Below, one piece after another: positions 31,801-46,900 of a stretch of 64,000 nt of DNA (positions are counted from its first letter, which is position 1; each line of letters starts with the position of its first letter). The DNA lies in the NCBI GenBank assembly GCA_029204225.1, contig CM055108.1, positions 6,201,599 to 6,265,598 of the forward strand, written 5' to 3'. The translations under genes and the position numbers were made by a program. The notes below the pieces were generated by a model. That model worked only from the letters and a program-made list of their open reading frames with translations. It had not been told where the DNA came from and ran no database searches. The DNA is from Diphasiastrum complanatum (Eukaryota > Streptophyta > Lycopodiopsida > Lycopodiales > Lycopodiaceae).

Positions 31801-34800
31801 CACGCAACGCTATACGTACTCATTAACATACCGGACCTTCTTGAGGAAGTAGTCACTTGAGTAGAAGGCCTCATAATCAATAAATCATGTGAACAAGAGT
31901 GCCTCCAAAGCTTGTAAAAAGGTGCTAAATTTTTTCGCACAACTTAGTCAACGCTAAAAGTAGATAAGAGTAGCTCTAATTGGCTTATCCAAAATGGAGC
32001 CTATATCTTAATAAAACAGCTAATAGCTTCAGGTATTTTTTAGTGCTCTAATACCAAGTTCTGATCATAGTATCACGTATGATGATAATGGACAGCAACT
32101 GATGAGTCATGTCACAATCTCCAACTAATGAAAACAATAAGCTGAGTTCAAGCTGAATTGCAGACCCTTCTCAAACGAGCTGGATATGAGCCTTGAACAA
32201 AGAACTCAAGCAAACAAACCAATCAGAGGTAATGATTCGCAGAACTCCTATATGAGAACACCAGAAGTTTCCACTCTTTAAATATTGGAGCCTAATAACA
32301 CCCCCTAGGGTCCATCATAATATATTGAAACCATGTAACGAATAATGACTTAAGGGTCCAAATAAATGACAAATATATGTCCATAACCCCACACCTCTAT
32401 TCAAAAATGTCTCAAACATTTCAAGGGAAAAGACAACTGTGCAGTCAATAGAGTACTTAAGTCAACATATTTTAAAGCATGAAAAGCATAATCTGATGAA
32501 ACAAAGATCTAAGAATACTAGAAGATAATGAGATCAACATATGGTCAAATAAGAGTTGAAGATCATCAAAGGGTTGCCACCTATCTATGGAAGAAGCGTT
32601 AAAAAGTTAAGAACTTACAAAGCATGAGTGCGCAGTCCAATTATACAAGAAACAAAACAGAAAATGAAACTTACCATAGATGACAAACTTTAGTGACATG
32701 AAACTCCCTATGAATGATATTAATAACAGCCAAACATATGTTACAGACAACAACAAAATAAATCGCAAAGGTACAGCTGACGTCCCGCATATGATAGAAC
32801 ACTTGAAAAGCTAAATTTGTTCAGTCAATTTTGATTGCCTGTGCATTTGACAAAAAATACTATGTACTTGATTAACAAACCTCGGAAGGTTGTTCTGCAA
32901 ACACCAAAGCAAAGTTCCCATAGTGAAATATATCTTCCTGCTTTTCGTTCTGCCGATTTAGGAACATCTGAAAACCAAAAACTTCACACAGTTAAGATGC
33001 GTATTCAATTCAGAATGCTGATATCCAACACTAGTAATTGGGTCCTGTGAGAAAATTAATAGCTATTCAAATGGCAGGACGAGGCATAAAACAAGCTCTG
33101 CATATTTGTATTCAACATTAATTACTACGAAACAGCATATTTACGATAAATCAAGGCAAACTCAAATATCTATGAAGTAGCCAGCTCCTTTCATGTCCTT
33201 GAAGAACAAGCAATTACTAAAACCTCCATGAATGGCAATCCAGAGATAACTGAGCGTTTGCGACAAGAATGCAGTATCCCGACATTTTTTGACAACATTC
33301 TTCAGACATAAAATTTGAGAAATTTAAGTTGACACAGTCATTTGCGGATATTTTTCTTTTTTTTCAGTCTTCATTGAAAACATTGAAATGTTGTAGCATG
33401 ACTCCACTATCTGGTGTATATAGTGGTCTAAAATTCCAAAATCTAGCCAAACTCTTGCATATAAAGGCCCAGCCTGCTGCAGATGGTGTTTCAGGTTCCC
33501 AGCAGTTAGGGCCTTCACTAGCTCAAAGTAAAGTATCTAGCCTCCAATGCCCATCTACAATATTCACGACAAATTCTTACAAGCATCTCCTTGCAATGTA
33601 CGTAAGAAGTTCAGCTTTTGTAGGGCTGTTTCCAATGCCCAGAAAGTAAATAACATCCACAACGTACATCAAAGAACATGCATCTATTTACTCAGAACAG
33701 CTAATTCTGACTGGAAAAGGAAGAAGCATGAATTAGACATGAGCTTAGAAGCATGATCACTGTTTTTCATTAGTTGGAGATTGCTACATGCTTCATCAGT
33801 TTGTTGTCCATTATCATCGTATGTGATATAACTAACTAGGCCATACTATGCCAAGTTCTTGCCTAATACCATTCAGCTATGCAGCATCATTGCGAGACCT
33901 TCAATGCCTCTGCTGCAGCAAATCAGCTTCAGCTTCCATGTTGTTTTGCTTCTCAACCAACCCTCTGATTTGAGCCTCTTTTTCAGTCTGCACTCCAGCA
34001 CACTTCTTCCAGACCGAATTTCCGGCTGTGTGGCTACTGATTCTTCTTGCAAAGCTACAGGAGTAGCTGCAAGGTGCTGGTTCTCAATTAGAAGCCTCTA
34101 AATCTCTGAATGCAAGGTAGCAACCTTCCATTCAATTAAAGGGGGGGGGGGGGGGGACTTCCTAAGCCTACCTGAGGTTCAACCATTCCTTGCTACTTTA
34201 TTGATTGATGGACTCATTTGTTTCAAGAGCATGGGGAGTGGATGCACAAACATGCGAGAATAATGCAAGAGGCAAAATGATTGCAGAATCATTTGCTCCA
34301 TGAGTACCTATGCTACTTGGGAGATCAAACTTTGTTTGCGTGAACAGTACCCAAATTTTCACATCATGGAAGATGTTGCATGAGTAAAAAAATTGCATAC
34401 TGTTACATCTGTTGTCCTTTGTAATCTTGTACAAAGGTAAATAATAATTATAAAAATGGCTTGGCCACCAGCCTGTGGTGACAAAAGTGTGGATTGATTC
34501 ATAGTTGCACTGTGTTTCTAGAAACGCGTTCACATTTCTGGATTAGTGGAGTGTTTCTGAGAAACTTTTTTTTTTTAATTTGTTTTATTGTGGGCAATAT
34601 GGGTATCAGATTGAAGCTCTAGTTGAGGGCAGTACATTTATATAGGTTGCCAAATGTTTCGGGTACAGGGTGGTCCAGTTTAGGTGCATCAATTCCTACT
34701 GGATTCTGTCGAGGATAAAAACTATATATCATTGATCACCTATGTCACAAGCAGGGTCCCGTTACTGCACCCTCAATCATCTTGCTACATGGTTCTGCAA

Positions 34801-34944
34801 CAGAAACTAACCCTTCAACCCTTGCTCTTATTTTGTGCCATCGTGGATACTCACTCCTCTTTTAAGCCATCGGCATAAGTTCATCCCCTGGAACATCTAG
34901 TACTCATGCTATTAGTTTTTATCATTCCTTTTTCTATGGGGGTC

Positions 34945-34996
<52 letters not shown>

Positions 34997-37900
34997 GACA
35001 AACCGAACTGAAACCATAAGGAACCATACTGACGCGTTGCAGACTCATACTGAACCAATAGTAATACTGAATTATGGCTGAAACCATACTGAATCATATA
35101 TGTATTCTGTTTTTATTTGGCCCAGAAACACGTTTCTGGGAATGTCTTTTGTCCTTTCCCCTTTCCCAAATGACTGCGTCTTATATTGTTTTCCATGTTG
35201 CATCCAGGTGCCAGACAGCAACATTTCACGTTAATCCTCTTGCATGTCTAGTTTATCATTGCTAATTTGTTCTTGTACTGACCTTATGAGTTCCTAGGTG
35301 AGTTTTTACCTATGTTTCAGGGACTATTGACAATGTTTCTACTACATCCTTATATCACATTTCGTTCATTCCTTGCTATATGATTCCAGTTCCATCACAA
35401 ACCCCGTGAAAATTGTCCTTCCATATTCTTGTTTGATATTGACAAACCAAACATGTATTTCATTGCAACCCTACTAAGATAGTTCATAGCATTCTTGATT
35501 TTTTGAATTGGTCCCTACAGTCTATTGCTGAATTTCAAAACTGAGTATGCAGAACATAACAACCTACCTATCCAAGCAGATTTGACAACTGTTGCTGCCT
35601 TTAGGTACAAGTAAGAAAGGCCAAACGAGAAGAATTGATTGCTGACAAAAATTTTACCTTTCAAAAGCTTCCATGCAACACGATCTGTTACGTAATGTAT
35701 GACTAGCCTCTCCAGTACCCTTCTTGTCGTGACAACAGCAACCTACAGACCCAACATACACAATCAACGTTATCTAGGTAAGAGAAAAAAACTTGAAGAT
35801 CAATAAATATGAGAAAAGAAACAACAATAGAAGGGATTCTGGTCCAAGTTAAAGTAGTGATGTCTAATGTCTACATGACACAGGACCTTTCAGTCAGAAA
35901 AAGTTTTTAGCTATTAGTACAAGAGGAAAAACGACAAACCATATGATGTGTAACATAAGCACCAGAATTGCACAGTGACTAGCTAGATTCTTCACATGAT
36001 AATGTGTATATGTATATCTATCTGTGAGACAGGAATATATCCAGATTCACAAATTTAATGTGAAAAGTCAATGATGTCATAAGGTAAAGCTTAGAAAAAA
36101 TATACAGGCAACCAAAAAAGTCAAAGGATCGATATCAAAACAATAATATAGAATTCAATAAGCAAAAAATCCTTAGCCAACCAGCACTGCTTATCTCTCA
36201 TCAGTACCCAAGCATAAGTTGCTATCTGGGTTTCGAAAGAATACGGATGTGTACTGGTGGCATAGTGGACTCCACAGATATGACTTCAAAGTACAAATAT
36301 TCGTATTCTGAGAACCTATTCTTTTAAAATGTTAATTGTGAACATGCATACCTCTCGCACAATATGTGTTGCTGATTGTTTCAAGGGAACAATGGGATCT
36401 ATGGGAAGCTTCTTGGGATGATCTGATTCATCGTCAGAGTCATCGTCTTCAGGCTGAAAGTAAGTTTCCAACAGTGGCAAGTAATTCACCAAAAGAGCTC
36501 TCACAGTTGTGGCTCCTAGAGCCTTTGGCTTAAATGCTGAAAGAAGAGGCTTAGGTTCTACTAAATATGTCTTTTCTGAGTATTTCGCTTCTGGATCAAA
36601 AGTCCACCTCGCATCCCATTCTTCTTTATCAATCAACTCCTGACAGCATACACTTTCCCCTGCCCCATCCCTTCAAGTTGCAACAAAAACAAAATCTCAC
36701 AGTGCATAAGGCCATTAAAACACTAGTATTTGAAGAACCAACAAGTTACTCAATCAAAAGTGAATTATTAGAATGCAAACATTTTACTTCTTGAAGGTCA
36801 ACAGCAACACCACCACAAAGACATCATGTAGCATGAATTGCACGAGATTGATTCAATAAGACTCTTATCTCTACATTCTACAACTTGGAACTACATGAAA
36901 TACTTTTCTAAAGAAGGGCCAACTCAGCCAAGATGAAAATCAGCACTAGAAAGTCTAATGGAATAAATTCTTAAATCAAAACCAGGAAAAAAATTTAAAG
37001 AAGTACAGCAATAAAATATTAAAACACCATAGATTTTGGCACACAAGCAATGTGCACACTGCAAGGTACTCGGCAATGTAGTTGTTATAATGCATTCAAG
37101 CATATGCTAATGGAAACTTGATTTTTCCATAGTCTCAAGAATTGATAAATGTTCGAATCCTCAACTTATACCATGAAATCAATCAACACTTCATCTACTT
37201 AAAAAGTCCTCTATGTACACAGGAAGAGAAAATTATAAAAGACGAAACAAAAGCTCACTTTCAGTAGAAAAGGAGGAGATGGTAATGGTGGTCAGGCAGA
37301 GATGCATGAGAAAATTATTGGACTATAACTATAGATACAATTATGAAGTACATCATACACTTGCACAAATAAAGCATAGTCAACAGTAAAAGTTTTAGCA
37401 AATATAGTATCTCACAAATCGCCTCTCTATCTTATATAGGTAGTGAAACAAGCAAAGAGCCCACTCTTCACTTTCAACTGATTGCAAGCAATAAGATGAG
37501 AAACAAGTGCCAAAAGGACATAGTACGTCATGACATCATAAGCTTGATCGATCGTCTAAGGCAAAGAAATAGTGCTCACTAGAATTCACCAGAAGATACG
37601 CCTATAGATGTAATTAGGAGTTGCTTATTGAACCGACCACAGTTTTGCCAATCTACCTTGTTACCCTTTAATTGGCAACTACAGTAGCTTCCAAGAAAAT
37701 TGAATTTGTTGTGATACGAATAGATCTTCTGAGGAGAATTTGTCAGTGCTCTTTGGTGGGAAATTCAACCCCTGACATTCTAACAATTAGCAAGGATAAG
37801 GCAGTGCTGCTTTTTCCAGATTAAGGGCCCAAAGTCTTAAGAATCAAGCATCATCTTTCTCATAACTAAAAGGCACTAGGTAATCCAAAGAGATAAGCGA

Positions 37901-40900
37901 TAAAATCTTCAAGATTACGTGAATATTCAACCATAGGCTAAAGGCAGCCACGATTGAGGATCTCAAAGTCTTTTTTGACAGTTTTCTGATTGGTAGCTAG
38001 ATTGACTTTGATTCCTCCAAACTTGTCAATTTATGAAGGAGCTTTTCCTAGGGATGTTCTAACTTCTAAGTGCCATAATAAAACCATTACCTTAGGTTTG
38101 CTGCAAAACTTTTGGTCACCAGTTCCTAGTGAATTTGGCTGCCATGCCTCACTCGATAATGTAGCTAGTGCACGTGTTTTGGAAGCTACCAGAAAGTAGG
38201 TTCCACATATAAGTGTATGTTCACTGGGCTATATGCCTAGATTTTATTTCAAAAAGTGCATTAGTCTGTGTCTCAACACAGCACCTTACTTGGTTCAAAA
38301 CGGAAACAAGGAATGTGAAATGATAACAAAAAATATCCAATGCAGAAGTTCAGAGGGTGTGCCAGACAAATTGCTGCATATATTGCATGCATCAATACAT
38401 AAGGAGTGAACGAACTGCGCATTAGATTATAGAGCACATGTGAGCCCAGTAAGGAACTGCCCATGTGAGCCCATATATTGCATGCATCAATATATGAGTG
38501 AATGAACTGCGCATTATATTATAGAGCCCATGTGAGCCCAGTAAGGAACTTGAGCAATGAGGCTTTTCCAATCCTTTCAGCCTTGAAATTATATACAAAT
38601 ACATGTATGATATGCATTATATTCAAGGTGATTAAAACTGCAGGTTTGCTTATGGGATAGAGTCGCTAAGTTCAAACTGGAACTCTTCCAACACAACCCC
38701 CCCCCCCCCCCCCCCAACATGTCTTCCAAGTTGAAATGACCAGCCAAACAGGTTATCTGCTGTAAGCATGTCATGTTCTGATGTACGGATAAATGATTAG
38801 GGCATGTGGAGAATTAGGACAGTGAATTTAAGATACACAGGACCCTGCCAAACAAGTTATGCAGTTTACTAGCCATCCTGGAACCACAATTTGAAATACT
38901 CTCCCTAAGCCTTTGCTTCAGAATCAACAGTTTGGTTGACATAACAATTTGATTGTTGTTTTGAAGAACTAGTACACTATTCAAATGTAGACACGTTATC
39001 TAGCACAAAACAAAGTTTCCTTTATAATATTATACAACCCTTCAGCTACCTCGTGAAAAATATAAAATTTTGAACAGTTTCAAAAAGTGACTACGTATAT
39101 CAATGTTATGTCTAGGATAATAACCAACATAACAAAGAGATGTATAATTTTCAACCCTTCGGAGCCCACCCACAAAGTCTTGGACCATCAACTTGATCAT
39201 GCATAGCATGGACCAAATGCAACAACATCCCTACTCATTGCATCAGCACTCAGGAGTACGTGCAGGTCCACATGCAACCATATGTCTATATTAATTTTCA
39301 TACACTTGAACAAAGACCATATATTAAGTTCCTATCACTTCTTTGGACATGACAGCCTAACTCAGTCATGAAGAAGGCTAGCACCAATCAACTGAAATCC
39401 CTAATTCCTGATGGAATAATCATGAAAATTTACGTTTCATCACTTAAGCTTGCTCAATATCTAACTAGAGATGGAAAGAATCAGCACAAACCAACTCACC
39501 ATAGTTTGGACGAAAATTTCAAATGAGGAATGCATGTCTACTGATACAACAAAAAACATATCAATGTTATGTCCACGATAATACTTGACATAGCAAAGGA
39601 GATGTGCAACCTTCAATACTATGGAGTCAACCCATTAGAGTCTTAGATTATCACTTCATCACACATAACACTGGCCAAATGTTAAAACATTCCTACTCAC
39701 TTCGTCAACACTCAAAAGTAGGTGCAGGTCACATGCATAACCATATGTCCATAGTTCTTTTCATAACTTGTACAAAGGCCAGCATATTGGGTTTCGATCA
39801 CTTCTCTGGAGGTGAAGGGAAAACTCAGTCGTGTAGAAGGCTAGGACCTATCAACTAAAATCCCTACCTCCTCCTAAAAGAATAAGGAAAATTTACATTT
39901 CATCGCGTCAGCTTGCTCAAAATCTAACCAGAGATAGAATAAATCAGCACAGTCCAACTCACCATAATTTGGACAAAGATTTCAAACGAGAAATGCATGT
40001 CCGCTAGTATGACAAATAAGTATATCAATGTTATATCTAGGATAAAACCTAACATAACAAAGGAGACATGCAACCTTCAATTACACCCGTGTGTCTTACA
40101 TTGTCAACTTCATCGCACATAACAAGGACCAAATGCTAAAACATTGTCAATGCTCGAGTAGTTGCAAGTAACATGCACCACCATATGTCCACAGTAGTTT
40201 TCATACAGTTGTACAAAGAGCAGCATACTTAGTTTTTATCACTTCTCTAAAGGTGAAGGGCAAACTAAGCCATGATGAAGGTTAGCACTAAAGATATCGT
40301 AAACATTTTAAAGAAAGTGAATACCATAAAATTGAAGTCCTTAAAACTTCTCCAATTTTGACGTTGCATATGTAACTATCAACATAAGCACTTTGAACTG
40401 CTAAATTTTTATACCTCACACCTATGTTAAAATCCTTACACATGCAAAAGTGGCAAAGATGAAAACTCCATACTTGAGCTATAAAATATACTGACGAGTT
40501 CCACATTGTTTGAACTAGCACGTGATGAGACTCGAGTATCATCCCCCCTAAGGGAACTTTCTAAGGCCTCTACCTCCCTTTAGAATCATGCATCACATGG
40601 AAATCAAGGATTGGCCACACCATTCAAAATTTAGAACCTCTAACATGATCAGAAAGGTGTACTGACTCCTAACAGGCACCCTTGTGCCCCGTCATTACTC
40701 CATGATCATAAGTGCACTCCAGCTTTTTGCTTACCCACCCTAATCGAGGTCCAAATACCCACAGACTTGATGGCTAGGCCCCTAATGATAAATTCCAACC
40801 CATAACTATGGCCACTTGTGAAATCCAAGTTACCTAGTTGCAACGGGCAACACACCTATCCTATCTTAGGTCCAATGCCTAGCTTGTTCACAAGTCAACA

Positions 40901-43900
40901 CCATACTTGACGATCATTTGACCCTTTGATAAGTAATCACTCTAGGGTCATGTTTGATTTGTAACTGGACTCTAGCATTCCCTCCCCCCTTCAAAAGTCA
41001 CTATTCCTCGATAAAAAGCCTAAGTCAAATATACAATGTATCCAGCTCACTACTTTGCATCTCGATGGTCGAGCTGCTACTTGGTGGCATGTTCATTGTC
41101 AAAATCCCTTTCTCAAGGCTTTACATGATGTTTTAGCTATGATTGATCCATGGCTTATTGTACAAGGGATACTTTTCAAAGTTTATAAAAATAAGGTTGA
41201 TTTGCTGACCTACTCTACCTATTTTATGGAGCTTTTTTACCTATTTCATGATATTCAATAGATGAGTTCTGCACTTGAACATAAGTACCCTTCTCCTTTT
41301 GTTGTCCGACCTTCTAGAGACCTCATGAGACACCGCAAGTAGTCCTATTAGGTTTCTAGATACCCTTGAAAAACGAAATTCCACTCCTCAATTTCATGTC
41401 ATCAAGCTTATTCTCGTTATACTAGATACTCTTGGAGAATGTGATATCTCACTTGCCTCCATCTTTGACCTAGTACGTGCTCAAGTCCTTGATTTGATGT
41501 GTCCTACTCCTATGGTCTAACCTAACATATAACAAATCTAAGACCCTGCTTACATGGTGGCCCAAATCTAGTGCCTTTGAACTTCTACACACACATGAAG
41601 GTTCCCTACGAGGACTTCTTACAAACTAGTGATGGAACCTATGGTAAAGTCTACTCACATCTAGCAAGAACTCTTTAGTAAGCCTCGCAAAAATGTCAGA
41701 CAATGGTAGCTCATCTCCTTGATCTATGAACTTTGATCACTAAAGGGAATACACACTAATAAGTGGATCTCTTGTTGAGCTTCTCCTTTTCTCCTGTGCT
41801 CTTCTTTTCCAATACCAAATTTCCATGTTAAACACTTGTATCAACTTGTAGGACGGATGTCTTAGACTCCTCATTATCTTTGCTATCAGAAGAATTCATC
41901 CTTAAAGGTTTTCCATCTAATTGTTACAAGGTCCTGACCAATAGATCTCACTAATACTGAGATCGATTGTTCAAGAGATATCAAAACCTTAGTTCCAATC
42001 ATCCTAAGCTTAGTCACCCACAAATTTTAAAACATTAATACGGTGTAGAAACATAGTTCTATATCGTAACTAAAGCAACGATGGAAGAATCCACCACACT
42101 AAAAGCACTATTGCCAAGCTTTCAATATGGATGTGGTCGATGTGCAATACTAAGTTCTTAATATAGACAATATTTTTCCTTAACATCTAGACGTTAGAAT
42201 GTCAAGTTGTAAGGTGCAATAAAAATGTCTAACTAGAGGAAGTGGTTCATAACACTTTTTAAAAACGACCCAAATTCGATAGATTGGAAATTTAGAGATT
42301 GGACTTCCACATATTCATAACATAATTCGGAAAATACAATGGGAGCAATTTCAAGTATGCATGTCAAGAATGTAGAGATATTTAACGAAAGATCCAAAAA
42401 TATGAAGTGGCAAAATGACTTGAAAAGGGTTCTAAAGTAGCTTGACCTTTAGCAACAATATTGACAACCTGTAAAAAGCATTGGGCACGTCTTAATATAG
42501 GAAGAATAATGATCCAAAATGTTTTCAAGATTAACACAAAAAGTATAAAAGAGATGAAGTGTCAAAAGCAAGTAAAAAACGACAATCTTAGCAACTCCAT
42601 TTTTGAGCATTTCAACATCAGTACATTGTAAAAAAATTATGCAATAGTGCACAATGTTTTAAGCATTTCCAAATCAAACCCTTGAAAAACTATGAAAGTG
42701 GCAACGTCCACAAAAAATTGGATTCTAGATACCTATCTTTTCATACTTGAAAGTTAGTTGCACTGCGATTCAGAATCGCGGTTCAAACCGTGGTTCGAAA
42801 TTTTCCTAGAATCGTTTAGAATCGTGTTTTTTTTCTTTTTTTGGATTTTTTTTTCGGCAATATGGGTATCAAATGAAAGTTCTAATTAAGAGCATTATTA
42901 TTGTGTAGTTTGCCGAATGTTTCAGGTACAGGATGGTCCAGTTCAGGTGCATTAATCCATGTTGGGTTCTACAAGGATAAAAATTCAAATCTAACCTCTA
43001 GCTTGTTCGTTACAGTCACAGATGGTCCCAGTGGGACATAGACAGAAAACTGTAGAGCAATTATACCTCGCCCGGCGACAGTAGCAGGGGGGGCGCTGCC
43101 CTCCCTGCCCCCCCCCCCCCCAAAGATAAAAATGGGGTCCGAATCCGCGCCGAGAAGGGCCCAATATTTATGCCCACAACTGTATGCACATTGCCCTCAC
43201 ATCTCCAATGAAATGATTGCAAAAGTGATCATCATCCATAGACTTGATAGTTTGGGCTGTAGCATTAACAATTACTGAGAATCAGAACAAATAACAACCA
43301 AATAGCTACTGACTTTTATATGTTTGTGCCCTATCTACTGCACTTCTGGGAGGCAATACGCTGGTTTGACCATTGCTCCCCTAAAAAAATTTCAGTCATA
43401 AGCTATTTTTTCAAAATAATAATAATAATAATAAATAAATAAAATATAAATTTTTTGCATGATTCGCTGTTAGAATCGCGATTCGCAAAATCACGGTTTG
43501 CGAATCACGAACCAAGTGAATCGCGGTTCGCTACAACTATGCTTGAAACAACAAAAACTTAACAATGGAAATACAATGAAAAAGTAAAGCCAAAAAGCAA
43601 AAATTAGGATTTTTTTCCCCAAAACAAAAGAAACTGAGAACAACAAGAATTTGACCAACCCAAGTGCCAAGAAAGTGATCAAATACATAGTTATGAAAAT
43701 TATCAAGCATAGAGTATCACATGAATAAGAGTAGACAAGTAAAAATGATGTGTCACAAGCAATCACCAACTAAGACAGTATGAGCATTAATACCTATGAA
43801 TCCCCTAGCAAAAAAATGTAGTAATACCTCATACGAAGAACTCGAAAGCAATAGAATCAATAAGTTGTAGTTCTCCTATGAGCTACTAAAGTTATACTAC

Positions 43901-46900
43901 TTTGAGTGCCCCTGGGGAATATTCGAGATCAAGTAGTTAGGAGTTTAGGGCAAACATCACATTGGCTTGTCAAAATAGGCATCCAATGCACTCAAATAAT
44001 AAATAGGGAATTCAGAATAATGATGGGTCCAGTATATCATGTAGTGACAAATATGAGCCTACTACCATAGTAACTAAAAATGTGTTCATAACTAGAAGGT
44101 AGGACACCTCAAATTCTAGAAACCAACGATTCATCTCTTTCACTTTTTAGTGGTAACGTTTTCATTTCATGATCTAGTTAGTACCAGTCATCCTACAATT
44201 GGTGTTTAAATAATCTTTTACAAATTGTGAGCTGGATATCCAAAAGTTGACATAGCTTATGTTTGAGAGTTTAGTTGGTCAACTCCGGTTGTGTCAAAAC
44301 TACTATTCAAAAACACACACAAAATATTGCACAATTGACAATCAAAATCTTGTCTTTATTGATTCACAACCAAATACATAACATGATTGCTCAAACCCTA
44401 AAGAAGTTGGCCGCTTGTTGCATAGAAAGTGACGAGGAATGCCTCTCCAGGCAAATCCTCAAACTCCCATTGACCCTAACTTCTAATCCTTCCTAGCGTC
44501 AAAACATGGCAAACTCCATGCAGAGCCCTCTTGCCACTTGGCAATATCTTGACACATACGCAAGCAAGTAGGACCATTTGTCATCCACCTAATAGTAAAC
44601 TTCCTTCTTTTAATGAGGCCACCAAAAGTTACATAGTCAATTCATAGATCTTCTACACACTAGGATGACCTACACTGGGGCTATCATGACATAAATTATG
44701 TAGCTCCTCACAAGCTAGTGCCATTTCTTTTCGCTATACCATCTTCTATGGCATATTTAGGGTAAGTGTGAAAAAAGAAACTAGAGCTCTCCTACTAAGG
44801 CTCTACTTGTACAAAATTTGCCTCACCACATTAATGGCAACAAGGATCCTCCTGCTGAGCCTGTTTGATCTCGACAATTAGGTCAATTTCTATGACTGTA
44901 AAAGACAAGTGATACAATATCCAAGACATCCAGTTGACTGCAAAAATATTCCAAAGTCTCATGGTCGATATATACATAGAAAATAATGCCTCCATGCTTT
45001 CAAAGCATGAACTATGTATGGCATACAACTCTTTCACATGAGTTGGATGATTCTTCTGAGCAGGGTTGGAGCTTCTTGCACTCAAAGGCCAATGACTACC
45101 AACTTGCATCAAAAGTACCCCAACGGCGATATCACTCAAATCTATTTTTCTATGACAACTGGTTTATGAGGGTCAACAATTATAAATGTGACAAAGTTAG
45201 TTATAGCTAGTTTCAATGCATCAAAACTTTGTTTGCTGAACTTTTGTCCATCCTTTCCATCTATTCTTATGTAGCATATCAATCAATGGTATAGCTACAA
45301 TGGTAACCACTCTTCAAATCCATCTTACTGTATACAATAGCACCATGAAGGGCATCCAACAGATCATCAATACGTGGCATAGGATATCGATGCTTAACAA
45401 TAATTTTGTTCAAACCACGATAATCCACACACATTCTCCGTCGTCTACTATTATTCCGTACATTTGAAAAGCCTTCTCCCATTTATGAAGCCAGTCCTCA
45501 ACCGCATCCGCAATGCTCATGGCGAAAACTCTTATATACTTTGGCAGATTCAAATTTTTGAAAGATAGTAGCTTCTTTTGTTTCTATGGTAGATGAGCTT
45601 CTTTTTCACTTGACAATGGCAATTACCACAGCCATTCCGCTTACCGTTTCTTGTTCCTGTGAAGATCTACTAGCCTTCAACTGATCAAGGATTTGTTGCA
45701 GAATCACCTCCATGGCATACACCCTGGCAGCCACCTCTTCGATCCTAAGTATCTCCATACTAGTGCCTTCTGAGGCATCCATATTCACTTGGCAATGGTA
45801 TGGTGAAGCCTGTGCTAGCGGTAGAAACCCCAAATCAAATCTGAAATTGAGCTAGTGACCCTGTTACAGCAAATAAGAGCACAAGCCACAAACAAAATCT
45901 GAATTTACAATAGCTTGTAATTTGCTGTTTTTTGGGCAGCTAAGGTCAATTTCTAACGTGCACATTTCTGACCAATAATCTGCAGTCTGCTAAGGCCTCA
46001 GAGGTGACAAAAACCTCAAAAAATTCAGCGATGGGAGGCTGCAATCTAGGCCAATCCTTATCACAGTCCAGTGAGGAGGTTTTTACACAGTTTTTGCCTC
46101 AAATCTTGGCCCAATTACAGCAAACAGATCATCCCCTTATTCGCAAACTCTGACAGCAGGGATTCGCAATTGTCTCAGCCTCAAAAAGCTACAAAAAGTC
46201 TCATGATTTCCATCCAATTCTGGCTACAGCAAAGCCCCTGTCCGCGGCCCACAAAATCTAACAACCCTCTTCTCGACCATAGCTCTACTACCAAATGTCA
46301 AAACTACTATTTAAAAACACACACAAAATAATGCACAACTGAAAACCAAAATCTTGTCTTTATTGATTCACAAACAAGTACATAGCATGATTGCTCAAAC
46401 CCTAAAGGAGCTGGCTGCCTTGTCTCCACCCAACCTTTGTTGCATAGAAAGTGATGAGGAATGCCTATCTCTAGGCTCACGTATACACAGTCCTCAAGCA
46501 ACCCTTAACCCTGACCCTTCCTAACATGGCAAACTCCATGCACAGCCGACACTTGCCATTTGGCAATATCCTGACACATAGGCAAGCAAGTAAGAGGACT
46601 GTTTGACATGTGTCACTAATACACTGGACCAAGTGCCTACTGAGCATATGAGATGTGTTTGTTGACCTGTCGACTCTCCTACATTTTAAAAGGTTAATCC
46701 AGCAGCCATCTAATAATCTTAATAGGACATCTATTAATTAGCATATGTATTCGGCCAACAAAAACACCGCCATCAATAGTCATCCTTGAGATTTAGCATC
46801 AGCTTCTGGCATCTTCAAATTTTTGTGTCAAATGTAGCATCTTCATTTGTAACCTCATTTTCCAGCATCTTCATTTTGCGGTGCCAATCTTTAGCATTCT

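Larger units (their letters stand above)
44292..46608 (-). mobile_element. Internally deleted gypsy element with both LTRs
   Basis: Direct repeats 44292-44583 and 46296-46608, with ends TGTCAAAAC...TTTGTCA and ...GTTTGACA, share most of their sequence with small indels. A PBS-like TGGTAGTAGAGC (minus strand) adjoins the right repeat. Inside, only short pieces of gag, RT and RNase H remain, so it is a 2.3-kb deletion derivative. It lies in intron 1 in the same orientation as the host gene. No matching target duplication was seen. Confidence 0.75.

Noticed and set aside
36640-36643. Acceptor site directly before ELIDKEE as the start of host exon 2
   Set aside because: It would put exon 1 out of phase and create an immediate stop; the acceptor at 36671 restores the frame.
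39097-40285. CRISPR-like array
   Set aside because: Unit is about 460 bases and diverged, with no short repeat-spacer pattern; this is plant nuclear DNA.
43491-43769. Hydrophobic 92-residue membrane protein, possible extra exon of the host gene
   Set aside because: AT-rich chance frame in intron 1; no splice sites with suitable phase and the host gene frame closes without it.
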